Below, in pieces: positions 12,348 to 21,042 of a stretch of 21,848 nt of DNA; the first letter of the stretch is position 1, and every line of letters starts with the position of its first letter. Origin of the DNA: JBIKLM01 sp044375105 (GTDB taxonomy: Bacteria > Planctomycetota > UBA1135 > GCA-002686595); contig JBILNK010000062.1 in assembly GCA_044375105.1 (NCBI GenBank), forward strand, positions 1 through 21,848. Direction: 5' to 3'. The position numbers and the translations under genes are program-made. Below the pieces are notes generated by a model. It did not search any database, was not told where the DNA came from, and saw only the letters and a program-made list of their open reading frames with translations.

Positions 12348-15300
12348 GTGCTGACCCCGGTCCAAATCCCACGCCCGCTGCGCTTGGCCGCCTGCTGGCT
12401 GGCCAGCCTGGCCAGCGCCGCGGCCCAAAGCCTGCCCCCGAACTTCGCTTGGCAGCCGGTCTCGAGCGGCCTGCTGCAGCCGGTGGCCTTGGCTTTCGCG
12501 CCGGACGACGATCTGTATGTGGCCACCAAAGCGGGGCGGGTGCTGCGCTTGCCCGCCGCCGGAGGACCCGCGCAAACGGTCCTGGACCTGGCCGCGGAGG
12601 TCAACTCCCAGGGCGACCGGGGCCTGCTCGGCCTGGCCCTCCACCCCGGCTTCGAGCCCGACGGCGGCGAGCGCTCCTGGATCTACCTGTTGGCCACGCT
12701 CTCGCCGCTGGTCGGCAGCGACCCGCCGCCGGGGTTCGACGGCCTGGCCTCCTGGTCGGCGCTGCTGCGGGTGCGTCTGGCCACCGACGCCGCAAGCGTG
12801 GTGGCGCTGCCCGAGAGCCGCCAGTACCTGCTCGGCGAGCGCTTGGCCGACGGGCGCGCGCCGACCGCCATCGCCGCGCTGCAGGATTCCCACAGCAACG
12901 GAGCCCTGCGTTTCGGCAGCGATGGGACTCTGCTGCTCGCCGCCGGCGACGGCGCGCGCTACTTCGACGTGGACCCGGGCGGACTCGACCCGGAGGGCTT
13001 CGACGATTTCTTGCATCCCGAAACGGGCCTCGCCGGCCCGCTGCCTAAGGCGCAGGACACCGGCGCCTTTCGGGCCCTGAGCGAGCAGAGCCTGGCCGGC
13101 AAGGTGCTGCGACTGGATCCCGAAACGGGCCTGGGGCTGCCCTCGAATCCCTGGTTCGACGGCGCGGCGGACAGCCTGCGCTCGCGCCTGTGGGCCAAGG
13201 GCCTGCGCAATCCCTTCCGCATGGCGCTCGATCCCGGACGCGGCAGCCTCGACCCGGCCCATGGCCTGCCGGGGCTGCTGGTGGTCAGCGATGTGGGCAG
13301 CGCCCTGTTCGAGGAGCTCAACGCCTTTTCGAGCGGCGGCTTCGACGGCGGCTGGCCCTGCCGCGAAGGTCCCTGGGCCCAGCCCGACTATCAGGGCTTC
13401 GCCCTGCCGCCCGAGGCGCCCGCCCAACAGTTCGACTGCAGCGGCCTGAGCGTGCCGAGCTCGCCCCCGAGTCTGGCCTACAGCCGGTTGAGCCCGGCGG
13501 ACACCTTCCCGGCCGGCAAGCACCTGCTCTTGAACGGGCAGCCCGGACCCGGATTGACCGGCGGCTGCGCGATCGCCGGGGCCTTCGTGGACGGCCCCGC
13601 GTATCCGGCCGAGCTGCAGGGCGCCCTGCTGTGCGCGGATTTCGTGCTGGGCTGGATCCGCGCGGCGCGCTTCGGAGCCCACGGCGAGCTGCTCTCCATC
13701 CAGGACTTCGGCGCGGGCTGGCCGCGCTTGGTCGACATGGCCCGCCGCCCCTCCGACGGCGCGCTGTTCGCCCTGTTCCTCGGCAACGGCTTCGAGCCCG
13801 CGTCGATCCGGCGTTTGGTGCACGGCGTGAACCTGGCGCCCCAGGCAGCCCTGACCGCCGCGCCCAGCTCGGGTCCCCTGCCGCTGAGCGTGGATTTCGA
13901 CGCGGGCCAGAGCCTGGACCCGGACGGCGATCCGCTCAGCTATCGCTTCGAGTTCGGCGACGGCGTCGTGCAGGGCCCAGGTCCGGCCAGCGCCGCGCTG
14001 CACACCTACGGCAGCCCGGGGCTGTTCCTGGCGCGCGTGTGGGTCGACGACGGGCGCGGCGGCAGCGCCAGCGCGGAGGTGCCGATCGCCGCGGGCCTGG
14101 CAGGGGCCGAAATCGCCATCCATCAGCCGACCCAAGGCCAGCTGTGGAGCGGCGGCCCGCTGCGCCTCGAGGGTCTGGCCAGCGACGGCGCGGGCCTGCC
14201 CCTGCCGATCGACTGGCGCGCGGAGCTGTGGGTCGACGGCGCCTCCCGGGGGACGGTCTTCACGGGCCAAGGGACCGAGCTCGAGTTCGTGCCCGATCTC
14301 TGGCCGGCGATCGGCGAGGTGCGCTGGCTGCGCGTGGTCGGCGCTGCGACCGCGGCCGACGGCTCGAGCGCCGAGCTCGAGCGCTTCGTGCTGCCGGCCG
14401 CCGGCCTGGCGCGGATCTCCGCCGCGGGGCCGATCGAGGCCCTGGGCAGCGCCGACGGCGATCCCGAGCTGCTGCGCGACCTGGCGCCCAAGGCGCAGGG
14501 GCCGGCCCCGGTCGTCTCGATCGCGCCCGGCCAGGACGGGCTCGCAGGCGTTTCGGTCGCGCGGGCGGCCCCGGCGCCGAGCCATGCGCGCTACGCGGGC
14601 CTCGACCTGGTCACCGGGCCGCTGCCCGCTGCGGGCCTCGAAAGCCTGGCGGTCGAGGTCTGGTCGAGCGGAGTCTGGATCCCTGTGGACGGTCTGTGCG
14701 CCGACCCGCCCCTGGCGGGCCTCGGCCCCGCGGGCCCCCTGTCCGGCCCCGAGGCCAAGGCGGCGCCCTTCAGCCGGCATCGCCTGCGCTTCGCTCCGCG
14801 GGCGGGGGAAGCGCTGCGCCTGCGCGGGCAGACCGAAGCCGGTGTGCCGCTGGCCTTGGCGGAGCTCGAGGTCCTGGGCCTCGAGCCGCTGCCGCCCCCC
14901 AGCGTGCTGCATAGCGTCGCGGGACAGCCGATCGCCCGCGTGCTGACGCTGAGCCCGCCCGGACCCGCCGGCAGCGGCAACCCGAGCCTGGAGGTCGCCC
15001 GGGACGGCACGACTCCGCCGCCCGGCAGCACCAGCCTGTGGGCGCAATTCGACAGCCGCCACCCCGCTCCGCCGCCGGGCCCCGATTGGTTCGGGTATCG
15101 CTTCGAGGCCCCGATCAGCGTCGAGCGCGTGCGCTTCCAATCCGGCTTCCATGACGCCCAGGGCGGCTTCTTCGCCGACCTGGCGCTCGAGGCCCAGAGC
15201 CACCCGGGCGGGCCCTGGGTCGAACTGCCGGTCGGGCCCCCCGCGCCCGCCTACCCCGCCGATCCCTCGAACGGCGCCAGCTATCGCTCCTACGAATGGG

Positions 15301-15785
15301 CCTTCTCGCCGCGGGCCGTGTTCGGCCTGCGGGTCGCCGGCGAACCGGGCGGCGCGCTGCGCTTCGCCTCCCTGGCGGAGCTTTCGGTCCATGGCCCCGC
15401 CTGCCCGGATTGCGGCTTCGAGAGCTACGGCAGCAGCGAAGCCTCCGGGCTGAGCCTGGCCTCCGCTTGCAAACCCGCCCCGGGCCTGCCGGTGGCCTTG
15501 GGCCTCTCCGGAGCGGGCCCCTCCGCGCCCGCCTTCCTGGCGATCTCGACGGCGCCCGCGGACCTGGCCCTGCCGGGCGGCCAGCGCCTGCTGGTCGATC
15601 CTTCGGCGGCCCTGCTCGTGCCGCTGGCGCTCTCGGCACTCGGCGAGGGGGCCTTCCAATTCAGCTTCGCCGCCAATCCGGCCTTCGCCGGCGCGAAGCT
15701 CTACCTGCAAGCGGCGACCCTGGCGCCGAGCCTGGTCGGCGGGCTGGGCTTCTCGAACGGCCTCGAGCTGCACATCTGTCCCTGA
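12348..15785 (+). CDS. Secreted PQQ-dependent sugar dehydrogenase (glucose/sorbosone type) with PKD and discoidin-like domains
   Basis: 1145-residue secreted multidomain protein. A GTG start and signal peptide (LACWLASLASAAAQ) are followed by a glucose/sorbosone dehydrogenase beta-propeller (about 25-490). Visible propeller signatures are LYVATKAGRVLRL, GDRGLLGLALHPGF, DSHSNGALRFGSDGTLLLAAGDG with His182 at the catalytic-base position, LAGKVLRLDPETGLGLPSNP, LWAKGLRNPFRMALDP and GGWPCREG. These enzymes use pyrroloquinoline quinone to oxidise sugars or related alcohols outside the cytosol. A PKD domain follows (about 494-584; NLAPQAALTAAP, SLDPDGDPLSYRFEFGDG), then two less clear beta-rich regions, a discoidin/F5-8-like sandwich (about 895-1018, with WFGYRFEAPISVERVRF) and a C-terminal domain ending LGFSNGLELHICP. 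Calcium-dependent PQQ binding is family knowledge. Substrate is unknown, and PQQ synthesis genes are not in view. Confidence 0.88.
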   Translation: MLTPVQIPRPLRLAACWLASLASAAAQSLPPNFAWQPVSSGLLQPVALAFAPDDDLYVATKAGRVLRLPAAGGPAQTVLDLAAEVNSQGDRGLLGLALHPGFEPDGGERSWIYLLATLSPLVGSDPPPGFDGLASWSALLRVRLATDAASVVALPESRQYLLGERLADGRAPTAIAALQDSHSNGALRFGSDGTLLLAAGDGARYFDVDPGGLDPEGFDDFLHPETGLAGPLPKAQDTGAFRALSEQSLAGKVLRLDPETGLGLPSNPWFDGAADSLRSRLWAKGLRNPFRMALDPGRGSLDPAHGLPGLLVVSDVGSALFEELNAFSSGGFDGGWPCREGPWAQPDYQGFALPPEAPAQQFDCSGLSVPSSPPSLAYSRLSPADTFPAGKHLLLNGQPGPGLTGGCAIAGAFVDGPAYPAELQGALLCADFVLGWIRAARFGAHGELLSIQDFGAGWPRLVDMARRPSDGALFALFLGNGFEPASIRRLVHGVNLAPQAALTAAPSSGPLPLSVDFDAGQSLDPDGDPLSYRFEFGDGVVQGPGPASAALHTYGSPGLFLARVWVDDGRGGSASAEVPIAAGLAGAEIAIHQPTQGQLWSGGPLRLEGLASDGAGLPLPIDWRAELWVDGASRGTVFTGQGTELEFVPDLWPAIGEVRWLRVVGAATAADGSSAELERFVLPAAGLARISAAGPIEALGSADGDPELLRDLAPKAQGPAPVVSIAPGQDGLAGVSVARAAPAPSHARYAGLDLVTGPLPAAGLESLAVEVWSSGVWIPVDGLCADPPLAGLGPAGPLSGPEAKAAPFSRHRLRFAPRAGEALRLRGQTEAGVPLALAELEVLGLEPLPPPSVLHSVAGQPIARVLTLSPPGPAGSGNPSLEVARDGTTPPPGSTSLWAQFDSRHPAPPPGPDWFGYRFEAPISVERVRFQSGFHDAQGGFFADLALEAQSHPGGPWVELPVGPPAPAYPADPSNGASYRSYEWAFSPRAVFGLRVAGEPGGALRFASLAELSVHGPACPDCGFESYGSSEASGLSLASACKPAPGLPVALGLSGAGPSAPAFLAISTAPADLALPGGQRLLVDPSAALLVPLALSALGEGAFQFSFAANPAFAGAKLYLQAATLAPSLVGGLGFSNGLELHICP

Positions 15786-15922
15786 GCCCCATCCAGGCCG
15801 GGCGCGGGCCGCGGCGGGGCTGCCCGCCAACCGGGGAGCGGCCACCATGGAACGGGCACCGGGCGCGCCGCTAGAGTCAGCGCTGCGCCCGGCGACCTCT
15901 CGAGCCGCGGGCGCGCGCCCCG

Positions 15923-17257
15923 ATGACGCCCGCCAACCGCACGCTGCTGATCCCGCTGACCCTGATCGCCGTGATTCTGGTCGGCTGGGTGCTGCACCAG
16001 GCGGCCGGCATCCTGCAGCCGCTGGTGATCGCGCTGCTGCTGGCGACCTTGCTGGCGCCCCTGCTGCGGGCCCTGCAGCGCTTCAAGATCCCTCCGGCGG
16101 TCTCGGTGCTGACCCTGGTGGTGCTGCTGTTCTTCGGGCTGTTCCAGGTGGCACTGTTGACCCAGGAGAACATCACAGCCTTCCTGCGCGACACGCCGCT
16201 GCCCTCCGATGCCCGCGGAGCCCGCAGCCAGCCTCCGGCGCCAGCCGCCAAGACGGAGCCGCCGCCCCAGGCGGAGCCGACCGCGGCCGCAAAAGCGGTC
16301 GGATCCGGCCCCACGCCGGAGCCCCTCGCCGCGAGCGAGCTCTCCGAGCCGAGCGGCGACGGGGAAGCCAGCGCGTCCGATGATGGCAACGGCCTGTTGA
16401 GCACGGTGCGCGACCAGCAGGAGGCCGCCATCCGCGACGCTGGCGGCCTGGGCAACATCGTGGACAAGCTGGTGACGCGCATCGAAGGCTCGTCCTTGCC
16501 CGACCCGGTGGTCGGTTACCTGCGCACGGAGCTGTTCGAACTCAAGAATCAAAGCCGCGCCGCCGAGGTCGCGCAGCGCTTCCTGGGCGGCGGTTTGAAC
16601 CTGTCGCGCACCCTGCTGCTGGTGGTGATCTACATGGCCTTCATCTTCGCCGAGGCCTCGATCTTCAAGCGCAAGATCCTGGCGGTCTCCGGCGAGAACC
16701 GCGACGAGGCCGAGCGCATCCTGGACACGATCGCCAGGGGCATGCAGCAGTTCCTGGGGATCAAGACGCTGATCTCTCTGGCCACGGGCGCCTGCGCCTA
16801 CCTGTTGCTCGTGCTGCTCAAGGTCCCCTACGCGCTGCTGTTCGGATGCCTGACCTTCGCGCTGAACTTCATCCCCTATTTCGGCAGCATCATCGCCGGG
16901 ATCATGCCCACGGTGGTGGCCATCGCGGTCGAGCCGAGCCTCGACAAGGCGATCATCTGCGCCGTCGGCTACATGGTGATCAACACCACCCTGGGCACGA
17001 TCCTCGAGCCGCGCATCATGGGCCGCGAGCTGGACCTCTCGCCCCTGGTGATCATCGTCTCCGTGATCGTGTGGGGCTCCCTGTGGGGCGTGACCGGCAC
17101 CTTCCTCGCGGTGCCGATCATGGCCGTGCTGCAGACCGTGCTGGCCAGCAGCGAGAGCACCCGGCCCCTGGCGGTGCTGCTCTCCGGCGGACCGCCCAAG
17201 GAGTCCGGTCGACGCATCTTCCGCCGCCCCCCCGCCCCCGAGACCGAAGCGGGCTGA
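15923..17257 (+). CDS. AI-2E family membrane transporter (PerM/TqsA superfamily)
   Basis: 444-residue inner-membrane protein of the AI-2E (UPF0118) family, whose members export diverse small molecules or ions. N-terminal helices (LLIPLTLIAVILVGWVL, GILQPLVIALLLATLLAPLL, AVSVLTLVVLLFFGLFQVALL) are followed by an extracytoplasmic region, then the conserved C-terminal bundle with YLLLVLLKVPYALLFG, FIPYFGSIIAGIMP, LGTILEPRIMGRELDLSP and VWGSLWGVTGTFLAVP. The latter segments are family hallmarks. An unusual Pro/Ala/Glu-rich, probably disordered insertion lies at about residues 92-155 in the extracytoplasmic region, making the protein longer than typical 350-residue members. The ATG at 15923 sits 137 bases after the dehydrogenase stop; cotranscription is possible but not shown. 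Specific substrate is unknown. Confidence 0.92.
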   Translation: MTPANRTLLIPLTLIAVILVGWVLHQAAGILQPLVIALLLATLLAPLLRALQRFKIPPAVSVLTLVVLLFFGLFQVALLTQENITAFLRDTPLPSDARGARSQPPAPAAKTEPPPQAEPTAAAKAVGSGPTPEPLAASELSEPSGDGEASASDDGNGLLSTVRDQQEAAIRDAGGLGNIVDKLVTRIEGSSLPDPVVGYLRTELFELKNQSRAAEVAQRFLGGGLNLSRTLLLVVIYMAFIFAEASIFKRKILAVSGENRDEAERILDTIARGMQQFLGIKTLISLATGACAYLLLVLLKVPYALLFGCLTFALNFIPYFGSIIAGIMPTVVAIAVEPSLDKAIICAVGYMVINTTLGTILEPRIMGRELDLSPLVIIVSVIVWGSLWGVTGTFLAVPIMAVLQTVLASSESTRPLAVLLSGGPPKESGRRIFRRPPAPETEAG

Positions 17258-17305
17258 CCGGCTCGACCGGCCTGCTCGGCCAGCGCCGATCGCACTCCCC
17301 GGCCT

Positions 17306-17323
17306 CGCCGCCGGAGGGCGGCG
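17306..17323. terminator. Hairpin between convergent AI-2E and apaG genes
   Basis: A perfect 7-bp stem CGCCGCC/GGCGGCG with loop GGAG lies in the 71-base gap between the AI-2E stop and the apaG stop. There is no T-tract on either side, so it is terminator-like structure rather than a proven intrinsic terminator. Confidence 0.4.
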
Positions 17324-17328
17324 GCGCC

Positions 17329-17757
17329 TCAACGCTTTGCGGGCGGCTCCTGGGCGGCGATCGGAGCGGTGTTCTGGGCTAGGAAGAAGCGCCCGACGCG
17401 CACGTCGAAGGCTTCGCCGTCGACCCACACGCAGCTGTAGCTGCCTTCCATGGTGCCCCAGGCGGTGGTCAGCGGGCAGGAGGAGTGGTACTCGTAGACG
17501 CCGCCCGGCTGGATCTCGGGCTTTTCGCCCACCACGCCGGGGCCGCGCACGTCGCGGCGCTCGCCGTTGGCGTCGCGGATGATCCAGTGGCGCGCCAGCA
17601 GCTTCATGGTGCGCTCGGACTGGTTGCTGATCACCACGCGATAGAGGAAGACCCACACGTTGGCGTCCGGGTCGGATTCCTCGGGCAAGAACTCGGCCGC
17701 CACCCGGACACGGATGCCCAGGGTGGTCACATCGGAATGTCCGGTTTCGGGGCTCAT
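17329..17757 (-). CDS. apaG: ApaG protein (DUF525)
   Basis: 142-residue immunoglobulin-like-fold protein of the ApaG family, named from the E. coli gene next to apaH and linked there to Co2+/Mg2+ resistance; its molecular role is unclear. The family core is intact: VFLYRVVISNQSERTMKLLARHWII, then GPGVVGEKPEIQPGG, YEYHSSCPLTTAWGTMEGSY. The N-terminal VTTLGIRVRVAAEFLPEESDP is typical. The last 12 residues (TAPIAAQEPPAK) look like a flexible tail. It starts 31 bases after the thpR stop on the same strand, which supports a two-gene operon. Its stop faces the AI-2E gene with a hairpin between them. Confidence 0.95.
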   Translation of the reverse strand: MSPETGHSDVTTLGIRVRVAAEFLPEESDPDANVWVFLYRVVISNQSERTMKLLARHWIIRDANGERRDVRGPGVVGEKPEIQPGGVYEYHSSCPLTTAWGTMEGSYSCVWVDGEAFDVRVGRFFLAQNTAPIAAQEPPAKR

Positions 17758-17788
17758 GGCGACTCGGCCGGCATGGACGGCGGGGAAG

Positions 17789-18349
17789 TCAGCGCCCGTC
17801 CGGCTGGAGGCTCAAAGTAACAAGTCGCCGATGATCCGCCCCGCGGGGACCGAGACGGCTCTCGACCAGGGCCAGCTCCTCGAAGCACAGGGCCGGCAGG
17901 GGCGCCGCAGGGTTCGGCAGCTCGAGCTCCCGCGGGGCGGGCAGGCGCAGGACGGTCAGGTGCGGCCAGAATTCCCCCGGGGAGGCCCCGCGCGGCCCGA
18001 GGCGCAGGGACAGCCGGCGCACGAGTTCCTCGAGGCTGGCGGGGCAGCGGGGCGCCACGGCGGCCACCAAGCGGGCGGGCCCGCGCTCCGGGAGGCGCTC
18101 CCAGCGCAGGTCCTCCAGGCGGAAAGCGCGCACCCCCTGGGCGGCCGCCTGCAGCGAGTGCTGCACGGAGGCGAGCCGGCGTTCCGGCACCGGGCCGATG
18201 AACAGGGCCGTGAGATGGATCTGCTCCGCGGGCACCAGGCGCACCCCCGGCAGGGCCAGGTCCGCAGCGGCTGCGGCCAGCGCCCGCGCCTGTACGGCGC
18301 TCGGATACAGGGCCGCGAATAGCCGCCGGGGTCGATCCGAAGATGCCAT
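17789..18349 (-). CDS. thpR: RNA 2',3'-cyclic phosphodiesterase (2'-5' RNA ligase family)
   Basis: 186-residue 2H phosphoesterase that opens 2',3'-cyclic phosphate ends of RNA and can ligate tRNA halves in vitro (ThpR/LigT). Both catalytic HxT motifs are present: His45-x-Thr47 in QIHLTALFIG and His130-x-Thr132 in FWPHLTVLR. The N-terminal RRLFAALYPS strand is typical. The ATG at 18349 gives the usual family length. An open frame continues upstream to 18490, but that part is Arg/Pro/Gly-rich and unlike the family; an ATG at 18367 would add six residues. The gene sits 31 bases before apaG and is divergent from the methyltransferase gene. Confidence 0.93.
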   Translation of the reverse strand: MASSDRPRRLFAALYPSAVQARALAAAAADLALPGVRLVPAEQIHLTALFIGPVPERRLASVQHSLQAAAQGVRAFRLEDLRWERLPERGPARLVAAVAPRCPASLEELVRRLSLRLGPRGASPGEFWPHLTVLRLPAPRELELPNPAAPLPALCFEELALVESRLGPRGADHRRLVTLSLQPDGR

Positions 18350-18644
18350 GCCCTCGATTGGCAGCATGCCAGGCCGCGACCTCGGGGCCCGGGGATTCCC
18401 GGCCGCTTTCCCAGGCCTTGGCCGCCCAACGGACGAGCCGCGGCCGTTCCAGGTCCGGCGCCCATTGGCACATGGCAACTCCCCTCGCATGAGCCGAGTC
18501 CACCCGTGCGTCGCGGGCCAGGCGCGCGAGGCCGGGGTGCGGCGACGGCCGAGATCCGGTCGACCGCACGGTCAAGACTCCGCGGCCTTGCCTTGCTGCC
18601 TTGCGCCAGCGGACAATCGCGCGCCCACCCCTCGATCGACTCCC
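18350..18644. other. Divergent spacer thpR / methyltransferase
   Basis: This spacer of 295 bases has no recognisable gene. Open frames on both strands are upstream extensions of thpR and of the methyltransferase, with Arg/Pro-rich translations. It should contain both promoters, but no consensus boxes or strong inverted repeats were identified. Confidence 0.4.
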
Positions 18645-19505
18645 ATGGCCAAGCGCAGCGCCTCCAAGCCCGCCACCAAAACCACGCCGAAGCGAGCCGT
18701 GGGCTATCTGCACGGTTTCACCAAAACGGAACAGCAGCGCCTCTACCACCAAGCGCGATTCATGGAGCATCGCGTTCACGAGGGCTTGCCCTTCAAGCGC
18801 TGTCGGCGTCTCTTGGAGGTGGGCTGCGGGGTCGGAGCCCAGACCGAGATCCTGCTGCGGCGCTTCCCGCAGCTGCATGTCACCGGCATCGATGCTTCGC
18901 CAAAGAACTTGCCGCGCGCCAGGGAGCACCTGCGCCGCGTGCCCTGGGCCCAGGGGCGCTTCGAGCTCAAGATGGCCGACGCGACCCAGATGGACTTCGA
19001 GATGGACAGCTTCGACTCGGCCTTCCTGTGCTGGGTGCTCGAACACGTCGGGGATCCGATGCGCGTGCTGTCCGAGGTGCGCCGGGTGCTGCGCCCGGGC
19101 TCGCCCGTGGTGATCACCGAGGTGCAGAACATGAGCTTCTTCATCGACCCCTACAGCCCGCAGACGATGGCCTATTGGCTGGCCTTCAACGACCACCAGC
19201 TCGAGCTGGGCGGCGACCCGTTCGTGGGCGCCAAACTCGGCAACCTGCTGCAGGCGGTCGGCTTCCGGGACATCGAGACCCGCGTGCACGCCATCTTCCT
19301 GGACAACCGCGAGCCGGGCGAGCGCGCCGAGATGCTCGCTTATTGGAGCGACCTGCTGCTCTCCGGCGCCTCGGGCCTGCTGCAGGCCGGAAAGGTCTCC
19401 GAAGCGACCGTGGCCGGCATGAAGACCGAACTGGATCAGGTCGCCCACGATCCCAACGCCGTGTTCTTCTATTCCTTCGTGCAGGCCACCGCCCGCGTGA
19501 TCTGA
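18645..19505 (+). CDS. Class I SAM-dependent methyltransferase, substrate unknown
   Basis: 286-residue Rossmann-fold methyltransferase. A lysine-rich leader (MAKRSASKPATKTTPKR) precedes YLHGFTKTEQQRLYHQARFM. Motif I is LLEVGCGVGAQTEILL (residues 57-72), the acidic loop is VTGIDAS (79-85), then FDSAFLCWVLEHVGDPMRVL and VLRPGSPVVITEVQN form the post-I to III motifs. The later segments FNDHQLELGGDPFVGAKLGNLL and NAVFFYSFVQA are distinctive and recall an uncharacterised methyltransferase group with small-molecule substrates. The ATG at 18645 begins just before the conserved part; the frame remains open upstream to 18198 but that segment is antisense to thpR or low complexity. The gene appears monocistronic and convergent with the S1 gene. 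The acceptor cannot be told from sequence. Confidence 0.88.
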   Translation: MAKRSASKPATKTTPKRAVGYLHGFTKTEQQRLYHQARFMEHRVHEGLPFKRCRRLLEVGCGVGAQTEILLRRFPQLHVTGIDASPKNLPRAREHLRRVPWAQGRFELKMADATQMDFEMDSFDSAFLCWVLEHVGDPMRVLSEVRRVLRPGSPVVITEVQNMSFFIDPYSPQTMAYWLAFNDHQLELGGDPFVGAKLGNLLQAVGFRDIETRVHAIFLDNREPGERAEMLAYWSDLLLSGASGLLQAGKVSEATVAGMKTELDQVAHDPNAVFFYSFVQATARVI

Positions 19506-19625
19506 GGGCGACCCGCCGGTCGCTGGCCTCGAGACCGCGCGGGCCGCGAGCGGGCGGAGCCGGCGGCTCGGGATCGACCCAGGCCGGCCGCAGCCCGCCT
19601 GAATCGGCTCGCCGCGCTGCGCTCT

Positions 19626-20924
19626 TCAACCCGCGCCGGCAGCGCCAGCCGCGCCGCGCCGACCGCGCTCGAGGGCGGCGAACAAGCTCGAGCGACGCGG
19701 ATCGGCGCGCTGGAAGGCCGCGCTGCCGTCGATCAGGGCTGCCTCCGGCGCCGACGGGGTTTGCGCATGCGCGGGGCGCGCGGACTCGGCGCGGCGCTGG
19801 GCTTCGCGGGCCTGCTCGAGGCGCTCGGCGATCTGCTCGACCTGACGCCAATCGAGCAGGCGACCCGCGGGATCGGTGCGCGAGAGCGACAAACGCTCGC
19901 GCTCGGGATCGACCGACAAGACCCGCAGGCACAGGCGGGCGCCGCGCGCCAGGGCCTGGCGTGGGTGGACGCCCTCGGGCAGGGCGCATTCACTGCGATG
20001 GACGAGGCCCTCGATCGGGCCGGGCAACCATTCCGACTCCTTGGGCTCGAGCACGCGTACGAAGGCGCCGAAGGGCACGGCCCGCTCGATCTCGGCGGCC
20101 ACCAAGGAGCCCAAGGGGAAGGCGGCAGCAAAGGCCTTCCAGGGGCTCGGCTCGAGCTGCTTGAGGCCCAGAGCGATGCGCTTGCCTCCCTGGCGCACGG
20201 CCAGCACGACGACCTCCAGGCGCTGGCCCAGCTTCAGCACCTGACCGGGGTGTTCGGGGGCCTCGCGGCGGATATTGGACACGTGCAGCAGGCCCTCCAC
20301 GTCGCCGTCCAGCCGCACGATGGCCCCGAAGGTCTCGAGGCGCACGACACGTCCAGGCAGCACTGCGCCGGGCCGCAGGGCCAAGGCCGAGCGCCGGCGA
20401 CGGCTCTCTCGGGCGGCTTGCAGCACCCGCTTCCTGGAGAGCAGCACGCGCTGCCGCGCTGGGTCGACATCGAGCACTTCGCAGAGCAGCTGCTGGCCGA
20501 GCAGCAGCCGCGGGTCCTCGCGCCGCGCCAGACCGCTCTCGGCCTTGGGCATGAAGGCGTGCAGGGAACCGAGCTTGAGCTCGAGCCCGCCCGGGTTGAC
20601 CGCCAGGGCGCGCGCTTCGACCACCTCGCCGACCTCGATCGTCTCCCAGCGCAGCGAGGGCAGGCTTTCCTTGAGTTCGAGCACCCACAGTCCCTGCTCC
20701 TGACCGCGCAGGGTGAATTCGAAGCTTTCGCCAAGGACCGGATCGTCAGCGAAGCGATCGCGCCGGATCACGCCCTGCTGCCGCGGCGAGAGCTCGACGA
20801 ACACATCGCGCCCGTCGATCCCGACGATCGAGCCGCGCATCACCCGCAGGGTGTGGGCGCCGCGTTCGATGCTCCGAGACGGGCAGGCGGTCGCCGGCGG
20901 CAGGGGGCGCGGTTGGTAGGGCAT
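19626..20924 (-). CDS. Four-repeat S1 RNA-binding protein (RpsA-like)
   Basis: 432-residue protein with four S1 OB-fold repeats at about 24-86, 97-167, 185-256 and 271-350. The third (LRPGAVLPGRVVRLETFGAI, GLLHVSNI) and the fourth (GSLVAAEIERAVPFGAFVRV, EGLVHRSE, RLSLSRTD) fit the consensus best. The joining segment GLKQLEPSPWKAF is the linker seen between repeats of ribosomal protein S1. The second repeat includes GSLHAFMPKAES, like the RpsA second repeat. The C-terminal 75 residues are Ala/Arg-rich and probably disordered. It could be the ribosomal S1 homologue in a short, four-repeat form, or an S1 paralogue acting on mRNA. A main six-repeat rpsA may exist elsewhere in the genome. It lies 118 bases downstream of the PilZ gene on the same strand. 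Confidence 0.85.
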   Translation of the reverse strand: MPYQPRPLPPATACPSRSIERGAHTLRVMRGSIVGIDGRDVFVELSPRQQGVIRRDRFADDPVLGESFEFTLRGQEQGLWVLELKESLPSLRWETIEVGEVVEARALAVNPGGLELKLGSLHAFMPKAESGLARREDPRLLLGQQLLCEVLDVDPARQRVLLSRKRVLQAARESRRRRSALALRPGAVLPGRVVRLETFGAIVRLDGDVEGLLHVSNIRREAPEHPGQVLKLGQRLEVVVLAVRQGGKRIALGLKQLEPSPWKAFAAAFPLGSLVAAEIERAVPFGAFVRVLEPKESEWLPGPIEGLVHRSECALPEGVHPRQALARGARLCLRVLSVDPERERLSLSRTDPAGRLLDWRQVEQIAERLEQAREAQRRAESARPAHAQTPSAPEAALIDGSAAFQRADPRRSSLFAALERGRRGAAGAAGAG

Positions 20925-21042
20925 GGGGGGGGCTCGCTAGGGAAGCGCTTCGGGAACCGGAATCGAAGGGCAGGCGGCGGGTCATCGGCGAGCTCGGGTC
21001 AGCCCTCGGGCTGGTCGAGGGCCGACAGCTTGGATCTAGGGG
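20925..21042. other. Spacer between PilZ and S1 genes
   Basis: These 118 bases include a short hairpin, CAGCC-CTCG-GGCTG, at about 21000-21013. A run of seven or more C residues on the minus strand lies directly before the S1 ATG. No clear Shine-Dalgarno or promoter was recognised. Confidence 0.3.

Noticed and set aside
10401..15848. A 1815-codon open frame on the minus strand
   Set aside because: It runs antisense to the sulfatase-fold and dehydrogenase genes and through the zinc-ribbon gene in another frame. Its translation is Arg/Gly/Ala/Gln-rich with no recognisable domain. GC-biased third positions of the real genes explain it.
18350..18490. 47-residue N-terminal extension of ThpR
   Set aside because: The family fold starts at the ATG at 18349 and the extension is Arg/Pro/Gly-rich and unlike ThpR.
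18198..18644. 149-residue N-terminal extension of the methyltransferase
   Set aside because: It lies partly antisense to thpR and has no conserved segment; the ATG at 18645 gives a normal protein.
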